Positions 47,286 through 59,732 are shown, counted from the first letter of the stretch. The stretch: 64,000 nucleotides of DNA from Vitellaria paradoxa (GCA_019916065.1 CM034237.1:24697752-24761751), one strand, 5' to 3'. Notes: generated by a model from the sequence alone, not told the origin. Numbers and translations: made by a program.

Positions 47286-49587
47286 CCCTTCTTCTTTGTT
47301 GCCTTTGTACATAGTAGATTAGAGTTTTCTTTTTCTTATTTTCTTATGTTTTTTTGGTTTGATTTTCTTCTCTTATTTTCTTTTCTCTTATTTTTTTCTT
47401 GTGTACTAACTATTTCTCTCGTCTTATTTTCTCTTTATTTTTCTTTTATTTTCTTTCTAACCTTTTCTCTTGTATAGCTTTTTCTTTTCTTCAGATAAGG
47501 AAGCTCTTGAGGTAATATCCACCATTTTTACCTTCTGTTTCTACATTTTGAGCATAACACTTGGCTATATGTTGTTGGTTGTTGTTGGAAGTGCTGTAGA
47601 AACTAGGTTGGGGGGTGTTCTTTATTCCTTCTGGGGATTCTTGTTTTGGGTGCATGCTTGGCTTATGTGTTACATATTGATTGCTTTTTATGCTCATCAT
47701 CTTCATGCTCACTTTGCACACTATGGACCCACATATGCTTCATAGTTCTCACATTGAGGACAATGTTTAGTTTAGGTTGGGGGGTAGAGTTCGCATGATG
47801 ACCATTTGTGCTAAAATTGTCAAATTTTTCAAATTTTGAGCATCTTTGAGCTTACATACATGACTTAGCACATTTGTACCTATATGTTGGCCCTTTTTGG
47901 TTTGGTTGATTGTGAATTTGAGTGAGAGGGTGATAAGTGAGTCTTGTTCAAGCTTTGATAGGAAACTTAATTTAAGTTGAGTGTGTCATGACCTTATGCA
48001 CTTTTGGCTATCACGGAAGAACTTATGTGCTTAAGAGTGAATTTTATGTAACATTGGTCAATTGAGCATCCTTGGACTAGGTAGAGACTTATACCCTTTC
48101 TAGTGGTGAGCTTTAGAGCTATTTTTCTTTTCAAGAGGGGTTGCACATTATTTCAGCTCAATTGTTCTCTATTTTGGTCTTCAATGCCCCAGTTGCATCG
48201 CACACACTTGCATGAGTAGTCATTTGGCACATATGAGTTGTTTGTGAGCTTAGAACATGATGCTAGGCCCTCTTTGTTAATTTGAGCCTTTTTATCCTTT
48301 CTTGATATGAAATTGTCCTAAGAACCCACTTGAAGCCTCAAACTGAAGTGTGTGATATAAAGTATTCTCTTATTGATTCGCCTCACACATAATGTCCCCT
48401 GCACCCCATTCATACACTTTAAGCCTGACCCTCACATGTCTTGGGCTATGAAAGTGCCTCAAAGTCTAAGTTGGGAATGTGGGGTTAGGAATGTAAGCTT
48501 TTGAGAGCCAAATGAGGGTGAGTGCTAGGATGAGAATTTATACATTGTATAGTTCATTCTTCATCATTTCAAAAAAAACAAAAAACAAAAAAACAAAAAA
48601 AAAAACAAGAAAAAAAAAGAAAAAAATATTTTCTCATTCATTTTGTTTATTCAATTGTGGGATTTATGTTTTGTAATGCGGTTGCTAAGAGTGTCCCAAA
48701 AGTTGTTTGTAAGTTTGTGAATAAGCTTCATGTTATTGGTTAGGGTATAGAAAGGAAATGGGTAGTTTGGTACTTGTACGTACTTGAACATCTTTATCCC
48801 AAGACATGTGTTTTGATTTCTATATCTTCCATTGTTAACCAATACCCCTAGCCAAGTTACAACCGGATCAAAGACCTAGTGAATTCTAAGTGAGCAACTC
48901 TTGTGTGTGCATGTAGTGGTCTTGTGTAGGTTGTGTGGTGTAATCTATTGCATGGCATTGGAACTTATTTTTGGTATCAGCTATCCATGCGGAATTTCAA
49001 TTCAATTCACTCACTTATTCGTGTGGTTGTGTGCAACTAGGAGAGCATTTTATGCTCATAGGTATGAGTGAACCCTTGATGAGTGAGTTTCTTTCTCTAA
49101 GTGATCTACCTTGTGAGTTTTTGAAGTCAAAGCCTAGTTCTGATTATGCTCTCGAGACCTTGTTGAATAAATGACACTGTTTTGCACACATGCTTTTCCA
49201 ACTTTGATAGTGCATGCATTCATGCTTAGCACTTGGGAATTACACATGATATTTAAGTTTTGTGACTTGTTAAGCTTGAACTTGATTCGTTACTGACCTT
49301 AATCACTCTTTGACACCTTGAGACCATACCATAGATGTTTGTGGGTAGCATCACTGCAAACCCTCGCGAGACCTTACTCGTCCACTAAGGGGAACCTAGG
49401 GGTTAAAGGGCTTGCCTCACGTGCTAAGTGTGGTCGTGTGTCTCCCACGAAAACGGACATCACCTTAGTTAGTTTTTATTTTGTCTTATTTTGATTTGAA
49501 TAAGAGCTTACATGTTGTGGGTGCCCTTGCATTTGTTCTTATACCTCGTGGTTTGATTGCACTCATTGCTAGGGACTAGCAATGTCT
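47286..49587 (+). other. 3' non-coding region of element C
   Basis: About 2.3 kb, collinear with the same region of B and A. Polypurine copies AGGTTGGGGGGTG (47605-47617) and AGGTTGGGGGGTAG (47774-47787) precede an A-rich tract at 48571-48627. ACATTGAGGACAATGT lies just before the second copy. A 91-codon ORF at 47470-47745 has hydrophobic stretches, but its frame is not kept in element B. Confidence 0.75.
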
Positions 49588-49600
49588 AGGTTGGGGGGTG
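49588..49600 (+). promoter_or_regulatory. Terminal polypurine tract of element C
   Basis: AGGTTGGGGGGTG directly abuts the 3' LTR start at 49601. Confidence 0.9.
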
Positions 49601-51634
49601 TGATTAGCATGCATTATTGTACAATTATATATATATTGAGCATGCTAATTATGAATTTACAGTTATTATTGGCGATGTGTTAGTGTGATTATCTCATTTC
49701 CATGCATTCTCGGTGTGTGTATATTTCAGGTGATATAATATGGTGTTTTTGGCCCAAACAACACCAAGGTTACATGTGAGGAAGAGCCATCCCAAGGCAT
49801 AAGATCAACTACCATGGGTGCCAAGGAGAAGGAAGTGGTTTGAAGTTCAAAATAGTTGAAGTGGTGTGTGGTTGAAGTTCCAGCTCAACACCATCTCAGT
49901 TTTCCAGCCATAACTTTTTCGTCACAATTCGAAATGGTTCCAATTGTTTTGCGTTGGAAAGAAGACTCGAAGACCTACAACTTTTCTGGTATAGCCGAAG
50001 CCTGAATCTGTCATCTTCAATGTCAAAATCGCATCGGAAGTCAAGGACAGAAAACTGTCAAAGAAGAACTGTTCACTGTAGTTGCAGGTGGGCGCCCCAC
50101 CTAGACCCATGGGCGCCCCACCACAAGCATGGGCGCCCCACCTAGACTCCTGGGCGCCCTTGAGGACCCTTGGGTGCCCCACTCTTCATCAGATGGGCGC
50201 CCACAGAGAGGGAGTTCTGACTGCTGTTTTTTGGCTAACTCTTTGAGGACTTCATCAAACACTTGTACCTTGGGCGCCCATGATGACTTGTCCAGCACAC
50301 TTTTAAGTTAAATTTTGAATTATGAAATTACACTTTCACCCTTGAGTTATGTAATGATATAAAAGGGCAAATTTCTGATGTACAGGAGTCGAAACCCTAC
50401 GCACTTTTTCTCTTTTTCTTAGTTTAGTTTAGATTAGGGTTACGATTTCGATTTCGCTTTGGATTGGATTGTTCAAGCTTAATTTCATCTTCACAATAAG
50501 ATTTACATGTAAGTTCTATTTGTTAATTTGTTTTAATCAGAATTTCATGTTCTTCGTGCTTTGTCTTCTATGTTCACTTCGTAGTATTTCGTAGACTTAG
50601 TTTGGATTGATTTGCTTTCGAAATTGCTTTAGCTTATTTCTATATCCTTCGTTTTCGTGTTTGAGTGCTTGATGAAGGTTATTTTCTTTTTGAAAGGCTT
50701 TGTTAATACTTTCGCAATGTTAGACTAGGGTTAGTTCTTGGCTTCAAGCCATTGAAAGTGGTGAAGTAGTTGGTGAACTCAAATGTAAACGAGTTTTATT
50801 TAACAAAATATATTTTAGACTTTTAATTGGAATTTCGTAGTAAGCTAGGGTTCTTTTGAAACCTACTCACCCGTGTCACAACCGTAGCTTGGTTACAAGT
50901 TTTCACTTGTGCACACCAAGTGTTCGGTTTAATGTCCCGGTGAGTTAGAATCTGATTTTCCAAGACCCAAATTAGGTTTTTTTACAAAATCAGTCACCCG
51001 TGTTAAAACCAAAACTTGGTTACGATTGGCCACTCGTGCAAACCAAGTGGTTGGTTCAATGGCCCGGTGATTCGAACCTTATTTTCATAAAACCAAAACA
51101 TGAGGTTTTCTTAAGAAACCGATTCACCTGTGTTATAATTGAAGTCTAGTTATGAGCTGATGCTCATGCACACTAGGTGCTCGATTCAATGTCCCGGTGA
51201 GTCTGAAACCAATTTCAAAAGCCTTCGCTTACTCTGAATTCTATAAATTAGTTTTTAATGAAATATCTTCCGACCTAGCAATGCATGTGCGTTTGTTAGG
51301 TTGAGTTATAAATGCGTTTGAGTAAACCACTACCCACTACTGGATTTGGTTCGAAGCCAAATCATTTTAGTTAGTTTATTTTCAATATTTGCATTCTAGT
51401 TTAATATCACAATTTGCTTCGCTCCACCATTCTCAACCCAGCCATATTCAAATCACTTTGTAATTCAAAAATTAGTTTAGATTAGCTTAGGCTCACCTAC
51501 TAATTAAGAGAACAAGTCTAGTGTCTTTTAACACAGCCCTCCCTGTGGAGATGACCTCGGTTCTCACCGAGTAAGACTACGACCACCCTCTTGCACTTGA
51601 GAGGTAGAACCCGAACACATTTCAGGGTCGATCA
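49601..51634 (+). repeat. 3' LTR of element C (2034 bp)
   Basis: Partner of 43557-45549. It is longer mainly because of an extra block of the CpG-rich minisatellite at about 50105-50150 (units like GGGCGCCCCACC). The module copy is at 49876-49989, the TATA box at 50358, and the three direct repeats at about 50852-51230. Confidence 0.95.
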
Positions 51635-51639
51635 CACCA

Positions 51640-51975
51640 CAAATAACTATACTTCCAACCTTCATTTCCAACACTCAGTCCAATTCTAGTCCTATCGAAG
51701 GAACTCTCATGCAGCACACAATGCCATTCCATACACAACAAAGTTGAGACACACTTTGATACTGTAAATCACATTGTTTTGCTACCTAGAATAGCACTAC
51801 AAATACTCAATCACTTTAAATAGCACCATAACATTTTATCACCTAGAGTAGCATCATATTGTAATACTATCCTGAATGGGCCTACATTGCTTCATCACCT
51901 TAAGGGATACCTCACCTTTACTACATGAAGTTAGTCTTTCACATTCAATCAATGCATCATTATGCTAAGCTGGCA
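51640..51975. other. Spacer continuing from 43551
   Basis: No gene or repeat is recognised. It repeats the word TAGCAC/TAGCAT several times at 51790-51860, without a clear period. Confidence 0.4.
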
Positions 51976-53650
51976 TGTAGCATCCAGTATTTTATTTTGA
52001 TTTTTATTTGAGATTTTGGACCAATTAAAAATTTAGAATTGGGATTTGGTTTGGTTTATTAGATTTATTTTATTTTCCTAGGCCGCATTTGGTTTGGAGT
52101 TGTACTGGGTTGGAGAACTAGGCCAAGGGCCAAGCCTTTTTCTTTCTTTTCCTTTTTTTTAATTTTTTTTCCTTTTATTATTTTGGTCTCTCAGTGCTTC
52201 CAGAAGGAAGAGAGGGAGAGAAGAAAGAAAAAGTGATGTTCATAAAGGAAAACTAGTCAAGTGAAGGAGTAATCACCATGGTGGTAACAATTCTGAGTAA
52301 TTTGGCTCAAGGTGAGAGAAATCGGCTTCAAAAATTTAGAAGTCCAAACTGAATTTCTTCATTTTTCTTCTTTTTTTTTTCTTTGGATTTGAGGTATGTA
52401 GGACTTATATACATGCTTATATGTGTTGTTAGCATGATTTTGGTATCTTGTGTGCATGATTTGGTTGAGTATTGGCAAATTTGTGATGATGTATATATTA
52501 TTATACGGTTGTGTATATATATGCATATATATGTTAAAATCTTGCATTCTTTTAAGTTATTGTTGAAATAAATGTTGAATAAACATGTTATAGAGATATT
52601 TATATGTTTATGTATGATTAATAGTTGAGCTTGTGGCTTGGATGGGTGATTTGGGGTTGGATCGGTTCAGTTTCTTGTTGAAAATGAATCCAATTTCTGG
52701 TTTCTAGGCACACGCTTACATATGGGCTTACTAACAAGCACGTACTAATGGACGCATATTAACAAGCATACTAATGAATGGGTATGAACAAAACAATCAA
52801 TTAGGCTCTTATAAAATCTAACTTTTTAAGTATTAAATCGAATTATTTGTGCCTAAAGCCACTAATTATTGATTTTAATAGATAATATGAATCCTAAATC
52901 ATCATCAAATCTAATGAGAATGCATTTTTATTATGAGATAATATTTATTTACATGATTGAGCATATTATGTGCATGGGGTTGGGGTTGTATCATCTAAAT
53001 TTATATGTGATTATTAATTGGTTAAGAGTGCCGTATTTATATTGTTAATGTGCTGAGGCACCAGGCATGTATATGAACGAAATCCTAGATTTTGAGAAAT
53101 TTGATAAAATGAGATTCTAAAAATACCACATGATCTCCAATCGATATATATGACTAGAGATTAATCATTGAAGTTAGGACGTTAATCTTAAGCTGATATA
53201 TTATAAGATTTTCTCCAGACTGCAGCCGAACCCTACTTGAGATAAGCAAATGCTTGACTAGAGGTGCTACTCGGTTCCTTAGCAAAAAGGGTAGGAGGTG
53301 TAACTCGATTCCCCACTTATGATACATATTCAAATAAACATTCACCATAAACATAAACGGTACAATTAGTGACCCGCGTTCTTCACTAAGTGTTACCTGT
53401 TTTAGGATAAAGTCGAGGGTAGATGAAAATTAGAGAATATGCATTGGCATTGCATTCCATCATTACCCATTGCATGAGATTGCATATTATGTATTGATGT
53501 ATTGAGGTTGTTAATTATAATGATGTTTACAACTTAATTTGTTGATAATAGTTGGGTTGTGAACATTAAATAATAAATTAGGAACTACAATGGCCTGATT
53601 CTCGAGATAGGTTATGTAGACAGTTTAGACTTCAGTAGCTTAAGTTCAGT
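51976..53650 (+). mobile_element. LTR-like remnant, chromovirus style
   Basis: Opens TGTAGCATCC. A purine-rich GAAGGAAGAGAGGGAGAG stretch near 52203-52245 resembles the leader of plant chromovirus LTRs, as at 55355-55430. No partner LTR, primer site or ORF is present, and the right end is uncertain. A 53582-53630 motif (CCTGATTCTCGAGATAGG then TATGTAGACAG) recurs at 54335-54385. Confidence 0.35.
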
Positions 53651-55058
53651 TTTAACTATAAATGATAAAATTTATGTTTATCTTTTTTAGCGAGAGTTAG
53701 GCGATTAGTATTATAAATTGTGTGACCCAGAGTATAGGTATGATAATTACATTTATAATGTTATGATCTTGAGAGATATAAATATGATTGTAATTTAAGT
53801 TGTGCCTGTGTGAGCCTTAGATTGTGTCATTAGTGTGTGACATCGAATCTTACTATTGTGATGTCATTTCTAGTATTTTAATGGGATAAGGGACAATATT
53901 AGACACTTTGATTTTTGTTATTTATTATGACTTGACCTTAGAACAGGTTTTATTTATTTATTTAGTTATCTTATTCTCACATCGTTTATCCCAGACTATA
54001 AGGTTAGGGATGTGAAATGACACCCTTATCTCCTTCAGCCGTGGAAGGCCGACGTATCTATTATTCTACTAGCTGGAATAACATCACACTCTCGTGTTGC
54101 CTTGAGTTATCTCCTACCCTTTTGGAATGTACACATCATCATGAGCCAGTAATTATACAATTTTGCACTCGACCCTCAACATCAACGATCCTTCAAGCCT
54201 TCATCTAAACATTTTTCATTGACATCTTTGTGACAAACCAATCTGGTAGAATCACTGATTTGCACTAGTATATTTAAAACACAGTGGAATGACTTGTACT
54301 TAAAATCTTCAATTTGGTAATATTAATGCCGACTAGAACTACAAGCAACCTGATCCTCAAACTTTTGAGATATGTAGGCAAGCAATAAGGTTTCAGTCAC
54401 CACCTTTAAGAGATCAAATCACCTAAAATGTTCTATATTCCCTAAAAGTGGATATCAATGCAATTCTCGATGCAAAGCTTCCATGGTGCCTTGGGGCTAT
54501 GATGATTGGCCTTGTAAGGTTAATTTTGCAAGTGCGCACTAAGTATTTGTGAAATTGTCTAAGAGAATTTTCAAGTTCAATACCCCCCTTCTTTGCTTTG
54601 CTTCTAGGCATTCCATTTGGTTTGGCTGCTTAAGATATCCTTTTTAAGTTCTTAAATTGGTCTCTTTAAGCATCCCATTTGGTTCGACCGCTTAAGATAT
54701 CTTTTTTAAGTTCTTAAATTGGTCTCTTTAACATAGTAACCTACAATATTTGATCAAAATACAAATTTGCCAAAATTAGTAATAAAAAACTATTAATTAT
54801 ACTAATTAATTCCTATGGATACATACTAAACTAGGGACAATTGTGTACTTTTAATAAACGATCACATGACCACAATTTCATTTTTTTTTTTTTTTTTTGT
54901 GTTTATAGCCATTAAAATTGTAGCATGTGATTTTAATTAATGTGAATTGTTCTAATGAGCTCCTAAAATCAGCACACTTGCCTATTGGTTAACTAAATTT
55001 ATATACTTTCAAATATATTATGGATTTAATAAATTTTAGATGCAAGAAAAATATCTAA
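53651..55058. other. AT-rich spacer with short repeats
   Basis: No coding is recognised. It contains the second CCTGATCCTC...GATATGTAGGC motif (54335-54385), a two-copy tandem repeat (54608-54731), and a T run at about 54870-54890. Confidence 0.45.
54608..54731. repeat. Tandem duplication, two copies of 62 bp
   Basis: Copies start at 54608 and 54670 with GCATTCCATTTGG and GCATCCCATTTGG, and both end ATTGGTCTCTTTAA. Only a few differences separate them. Confidence 0.85.
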
Positions 55059-56160
55059 TGTGAAGACCCAAAAAAATGAAAATTATATATAACTAAATAT
55101 AATAATAAAATAAAATATATATAATAGTAAAAATAATAAATTTATTAAGACTTGCTAAATTACATAAGACCCCGAGGAATTGAGCATTACACATTAGCAA
55201 GTTATTTACATATATATATATATATATAGATTGTGTATTAAGCCAAAGTGAGACACCTCTTTCACAAGTGTCTTACATGTAAAACCACCCCTACTTGATC
55301 AGCAAAAGGAAACAATACGTGTACATCTCTCTTTTCTTGTTCATCGAGCCACCAAATAGAATAGAGAAGAATAGAAGAGAAAGGAAGAAAAAGAGAGAAA
55401 GAGGAAGGAAGAAGAAAGCACAAGCAGGGAACTTGAGGTATAGCCATTTTTTCCCCCTTTTTTTTCCAGTAAGGTGTAAAGCTTAAGTGCATGTATGTGT
55501 GAGGATTTGCATGTATAGAAATTTAGAAATATCATCCCATGGAAGGTTTCCATTGTTGGGTGCATTTGTTGAAGCACTCTTAAATTTTGATTTAGAATGT
55601 TTTTGAAAAATTATTAGAGGAATTCATGTGAGTTCTAGCATGTGAGTTGACGGGAAAATGATTTAGCAATGAGGTTGCAGCTTGGGTTCAAAAACAAGGT
55701 GATAACAGTGACTTTCAAGTCCAATTTGACGAAATTGGCCACGAAATTGACCTTCAAATGGCCACGAAATTGAATGAAACTTGTTCTATTGCATTGGCCT
55801 TTTTGATAACTTCATTTTAGGCATAGATTTTATGTAATTTAGTGAATAAATGAGGTAAAATGGGACCTAAATCTTGGGGACTTCGTAGCTACCGCAGGAA
55901 AGTAGAAAACTAGTGGCCATGTGCCACGCCTATGCGTGCTCAGCACCGTATGGAGGCACGTGCAACAAATTTCGATGCCTTGATTACTTCCAAATGAAAG
56001 CCAAAACTTAGAGTGCATTTGGAATGAAAAAAAATTAGTAAATTTTGATAAAAGTTGTGGATTTGTAATTCGTTCAGTGAAATAAAAGTGAATAACTTTT
56101 AGAAATTTTTAGTATCTTTCAGCAAATATCAGAGCTCCAAACGAAGCCTTAATTAGGCTG
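55059..56160 (+). mobile_element. LTR-like remnant, chromovirus style
   Basis: Opens TGTGAAGACCC, the usual form in plant chromovirus LTRs. An (AT)n run is at about 55207-55229. A long GA-rich leader-like tract lies at 55355-55430, and a GTGGCCATGTGCCACG-like GC patch near 55912-55927. Short GGCCACGAAATTGA repeats occur at 55735-55775. No partner LTR lies in the window. Confidence 0.4.
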
Positions 56161-57620
56161 GGGAATAATTTTTTTTAATTTTATTTTTAAAGTTCAATTA
56201 GTCATGTTAACCATTTGGTTGAAAACCCAATTAATAATATTCAGTATTTGACTTATTTTTATAAATACAATGTACAATTAATAAAAATAATTTTTTTAGT
56301 TTGAGTTATTTTTATAAAATTAATTAAAACTAGTATTTTTAACTTTCATTAATTTTACAAAATGAGTAACGAATTAAAAAAATAAAATAAAATATTAAAA
56401 TTGATAAACAAGTTGAAATAAAAAAGAAATCGAACTAATTAGGTATGTTTAAGATTTTATTTATATTTTAGAGTTAATTTTAACTTTTATGATTGAATTG
56501 GATCAAGATTTTATAAAATATAAATTTTTATTACTTACACGGCTTTGATTACTCTATCAGTTCACTAAAATTAACACAAATAAAAAATATAAAAATAAAA
56601 AATAACTTAATAACTATTTTATAAAATGATATAACTTTGTTAAAATATTTTATAATATTTAAAAATTATTTTTTATTAATAAAAAATATTAACCAATTTC
56701 ATATATCGCATAAGTTAACACTAAGGCTCTGTTTGGAAAAGAATTTTTTAATAACATTTGGTAATTTATTGACAAGTTAGTAGGGGAAACTTTTTGTGTT
56801 TTGGTAAAACAAATAGAAAGTTTTAGTAATTTTTGGTAATTTTAGATATTTGATAAAATAAATAGATATTTTTAGTAACTTTTGGCAATTTTATGTATTT
56901 AGTAAAAATTTTAGTAACTTTTTTAATTGATTAAAATGAAATGACCATTATACTCCCAACCAAGTCAGCAAAAGTGGTGTTTTGACAAATTACCAACTCA
57001 GTAAAAGAAACAAAAGTTGGTATTTTACCAAATACTTAAAATATAAAAGTTACAGTTTTTTATTTTTTTTCTTCTCCTCCACATGGTGCATAATGTAAAT
57101 ATATGCACCAGTGGCTTCTACTACCTCCGAGCCTACTTGGGGACTGCTTGCAACTACTGCAATCGTTCCAAAACATCATCATTTTGTCTATTATTCATCA
57201 AAACAATGTCATTCCACTTAAGTTGTCATATTCAAATGCATCAATTCATATTCGAATATTCATATTTGAATGCATTAATCCATATTCAAATATGGCAACA
57301 TAAATTGAATGACTTCATTTTAAATGAAAAATGAACAAAATTGTGTCATTTGTGACAACTGTAGCAGCTGCAGTCAACCCCTAACTATAGCCCCCTCCTC
57401 TTCTTCTCCTTTGAGCTGTTCCTCTCAGCCTCTGTCGATGCTCTGCCGGACCACACGAAAAATACACCACATACAAGATTGGAAATGGCGAAGTGGTGTG
57501 GTGGGAATTGGATCTTTTCCAATTGGATACAGGTCACTTAACAGGTGGGTTAGTAGGTCGAACATGACCCATGAACACAAACTATTATAATTAGCCACTT
57601 CAATATCTTCACACCTATTA
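56161..57620. other. AT-rich DNA with MITE-like ends
   Basis: A TAAGGCTCTGTTTGGA end starts near 56722. Its partner may be the CTCCAAACAACCTTTAA end near 57950-57967, which would make a nested element of about 1.24 kb around the MITE at 57621, or it may be lost. A segment at 57140-57250 is a diverged direct copy of 58160-58260. No gene is supported. Confidence 0.35.
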
Positions 57621-57766
57621 GGCTTTGTTTGGTGTGACAAAAATCTCTAAAAAATGTTAAAAACATAAAAAATCTCTAAAATTTATTTATTTTTTCTCTT
57701 ACTACACGAATTACGAATTCACAACTTTTATCAAATTTTATTATTTTTTGTCACTCCGAACGCTCC
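57621..57766. mobile_element. Tourist-like (PIF/Harbinger) MITE, 146 bp
   Basis: The terminal inverted repeats are GGCTTTGTTTGGTGTGACAA and, reversed, GGAGCGTTCGGAGTGACAA, both continuing AAA. A TTA flanks both sides (57618-57620 and 57767-57769). The length, ends and target site fit Tourist-type MITEs. Confidence 0.8.
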
Positions 57767-58259
57767 TTAAATTAGTTTTAAATAGAAATTAAATTTCGAA
57801 TTACAATGATATAGAGCAAAACTAAACGGAACTTAAAATTTTTTTTAAAAAACTCTAAAAGTTTTTAACTTTCTCCAATTAAATTTCATTACGTGTCATT
57901 TTTACATCACTTCAACATTAACTTTTAATTTTTTTTTTTTGAATTTTTTCAGAACTCCAAACAACCTTTAAAGGTTGCAAATTTACCTTTTTTCTTTTTT
58001 TTTTTTTTAAATAAAACCTTACTTTCTTGAAATAATAATAAAATTGTTATTATTATTTTTCTTTTTTTGAAAATGAAGTAACACCAAGAATTGAAAAAAA
58101 AAATATGTTGCGAGGTAGTCACAAACCTTAGAAGAGGGGGTCTATCGTAAGGAGTTACTGCAGCTACTGCGGTAACCCCAAAATGACGTCGTTTTAGCTT
58201 TTTTCTCTCAAAATAACATTGCTCCACTTAAGTCCCCGTATTCGAATATAAATTGATGT
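57767..58259. other. AT-rich spacer before the pararetrovirus
   Basis: Contains two outward MITE-like ends (near 57835 and 57960), a T run at 57989-58008 and a GACGTC word (58184-58189) within the 58160-58260 repeat. No gene. Confidence 0.4.
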
Positions 58260-58406
58260 AACAAAAGCTATGTGCTTTATATGTCATGTGCCTATTTACA
58301 TTTTATACTGATGTCCAGCTTTTGTAAAAGCATGTATCAATCTTGTTTGTACTGTTTTAGTTTGTTTAAAGTCCAAATTTGAAATCCACGAGCCTACGCT
58401 CTCACC

Positions 58407-58488
58407 TATAAAAGGGTTTTTCCTTTTACTTGTTAGGCAAAAGGAATTTGCTGGTTGTTATCCTTGTAAGCTTTGTTCTCTTAATAAA
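58407..58488 (+). promoter_or_regulatory. Caulimovirid-type TATA box and poly(A) signal
   Basis: TATAAAAGG at 58407-58415 is followed by AATAAA at 58483-58488. That order, TATA first and poly(A) signal soon after, suits a terminally redundant pregenomic RNA. Whether it still drives transcription cannot be told from sequence. Confidence 0.55.
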
Positions 58489-58577
58489 ATTTCTGTTTGT
58501 GTTTCACTCTTCTCACTTCTTCTATTTTCTTCTATTTTCTTATCTGCATTGATCCTGCTTCTAGTCTGTGCATACAT

Positions 58578-58590
58578 TAGTATCAGAGCC
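58578..58590 (+). promoter_or_regulatory. Primer binding site, tRNA-iMet type, of the pararetrovirus
   Basis: TAGTATCAGAGCC differs at one base from the TGGTATCAGAGCC consensus used by Caulimoviridae. It lies about 170 nt after the TATA box and before the coding remnants. Confidence 0.65.
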
Positions 58591-59150
58591 TATCCTCTGT
58601 TCAATCCTTGGATTAGTATGCTCTCTGCTTGCACTTCATGTGATCTAGCAGATCAGAAAACCAGGATTCAAACCCCTTGAGTTTATACCAAGCTAAAGAT
58701 CTAACGAGAAATTTATGAGTGTAAGTCCTTAGAGAAAGGCAACCTATTGTTCCTAATCGGGATATCTGCTAAGTATAAACTTTAGGAATTTCCTATAATC
58801 CATTCAACATATCACAATTATGGAAGTCTCCATCTACTTCTTCCCTTTCTTCTATCTTTAGTGATCGTTCTAGTAGATCTAGTAAAAAATCCCTGTATGA
58901 AGTATCCTACCACCCTTATGCAGAAAATAGTTCAGCTTTCAGATATTCCTATTCTTAGTCTTTATATGGCTTTTTCTAAACTCAGTAAATCCCTAAAAAC
59001 TAAAATCACTAGCGTCTTTAGTAATAACTAGCAAAAACTCTACAAAGAATATGTTCAAGCATCTCCTATGAATCAATATTCAATTCTAACTACTTGAAAG
59101 AATAGATGCTTACTTTAACTCTCCTAAAATTCCTCCTGTCACAATAGCTC

Positions 59151-59732
59151 AAAGAAGGTTACTCTCATCTCTACTGGGGTGCTGCCAGGCTTGCCCTTAC
59201 TTTTCATAGCAGGAAAGGTTTACCAATGATCTCCCGTATTACCCTACTTGATTCCACATTTGTGCAGTATCAACATGCTTACATTGGTACTGTTCAAGCC
59301 ACCTTAAATGTAGGAACCATAATGGTAACTTTCTTCATGAACTTCAACATGTCATTAAGAGACCTACATCTTCTTTTAGCTTTGAAGGTTCAGATCCAGA
59401 TTACTAGAGCTAAACAGGTTGATTCCAGAATTACTACTACTTTACATTACTGGATGGTCTACAGAGTCCAAGACCATGCATGGGATCTCCCAACTTCCCT
59501 ATCTAGTCCAAACACTGATGCCATTTTTCTTGATATAGACACCCGTGGTGCCCTACACTGTTCATACATCCCCTATCAGATTCTAAAAGAAGAACTTTCC
59601 AAGCTTCTTCCCATATCTTGGATTACCAACTATAAACAACTTCAGACCCAGAACCAAACTATCCAAGCCACCGATCCCAAGTTCACCAGAGACTCAAATG
59701 GCTATGTCAAAATTGAGTTCTCTCCTTACTGA
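59151..59732 (+). pseudogene. Movement protein remnant of the pararetrovirus
   Basis: The frame is open from at least 59151 (SHLYWGAARLALTF, RKGLP) through IGTVQATLNVGTIMV and MSLRDLHLLLALK to a stop at 59732. This has the look of the C-terminal half of a 30K-type movement protein, which lets caulimovirids pass between cells. The N-terminal half, 58640-59150, is broken by stops. It sits first in the viral ORF, as expected. No function remains. Confidence 0.7.

Larger units (their letters stand above)
43557..51634 (+). mobile_element. Element C: gag-only Athila-like retrotransposon
   Basis: A complete 8.1-kb element on the plus strand. TG...CA LTRs measure 1993 and 2034 bp. The perfect target duplication is CACCA (43552-43556 and 51635-51639). 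A primer site TGGCGCCGTTGCC follows the 5' LTR, and AGGTTGGGGGGTG precedes the 3' LTR. Internal coding is a broken gag related to that of B; no pol is present. The LTRs are about 98% alike by eye plus a roughly 41-bp minisatellite indel, so it is younger than A and older than B. Confidence 0.95.

Noticed and set aside
47470..47745. A 91-codon ORF with hydrophobic stretches in element C
   Set aside because: The matching DNA in element B does not keep the frame, and the ORF overlaps an internal polypurine copy.
55262..55577. ORFs on both strands near a GA-rich tract
   Set aside because: The tract is the purine-rich leader of an LTR remnant; composition alone gives these ORFs.
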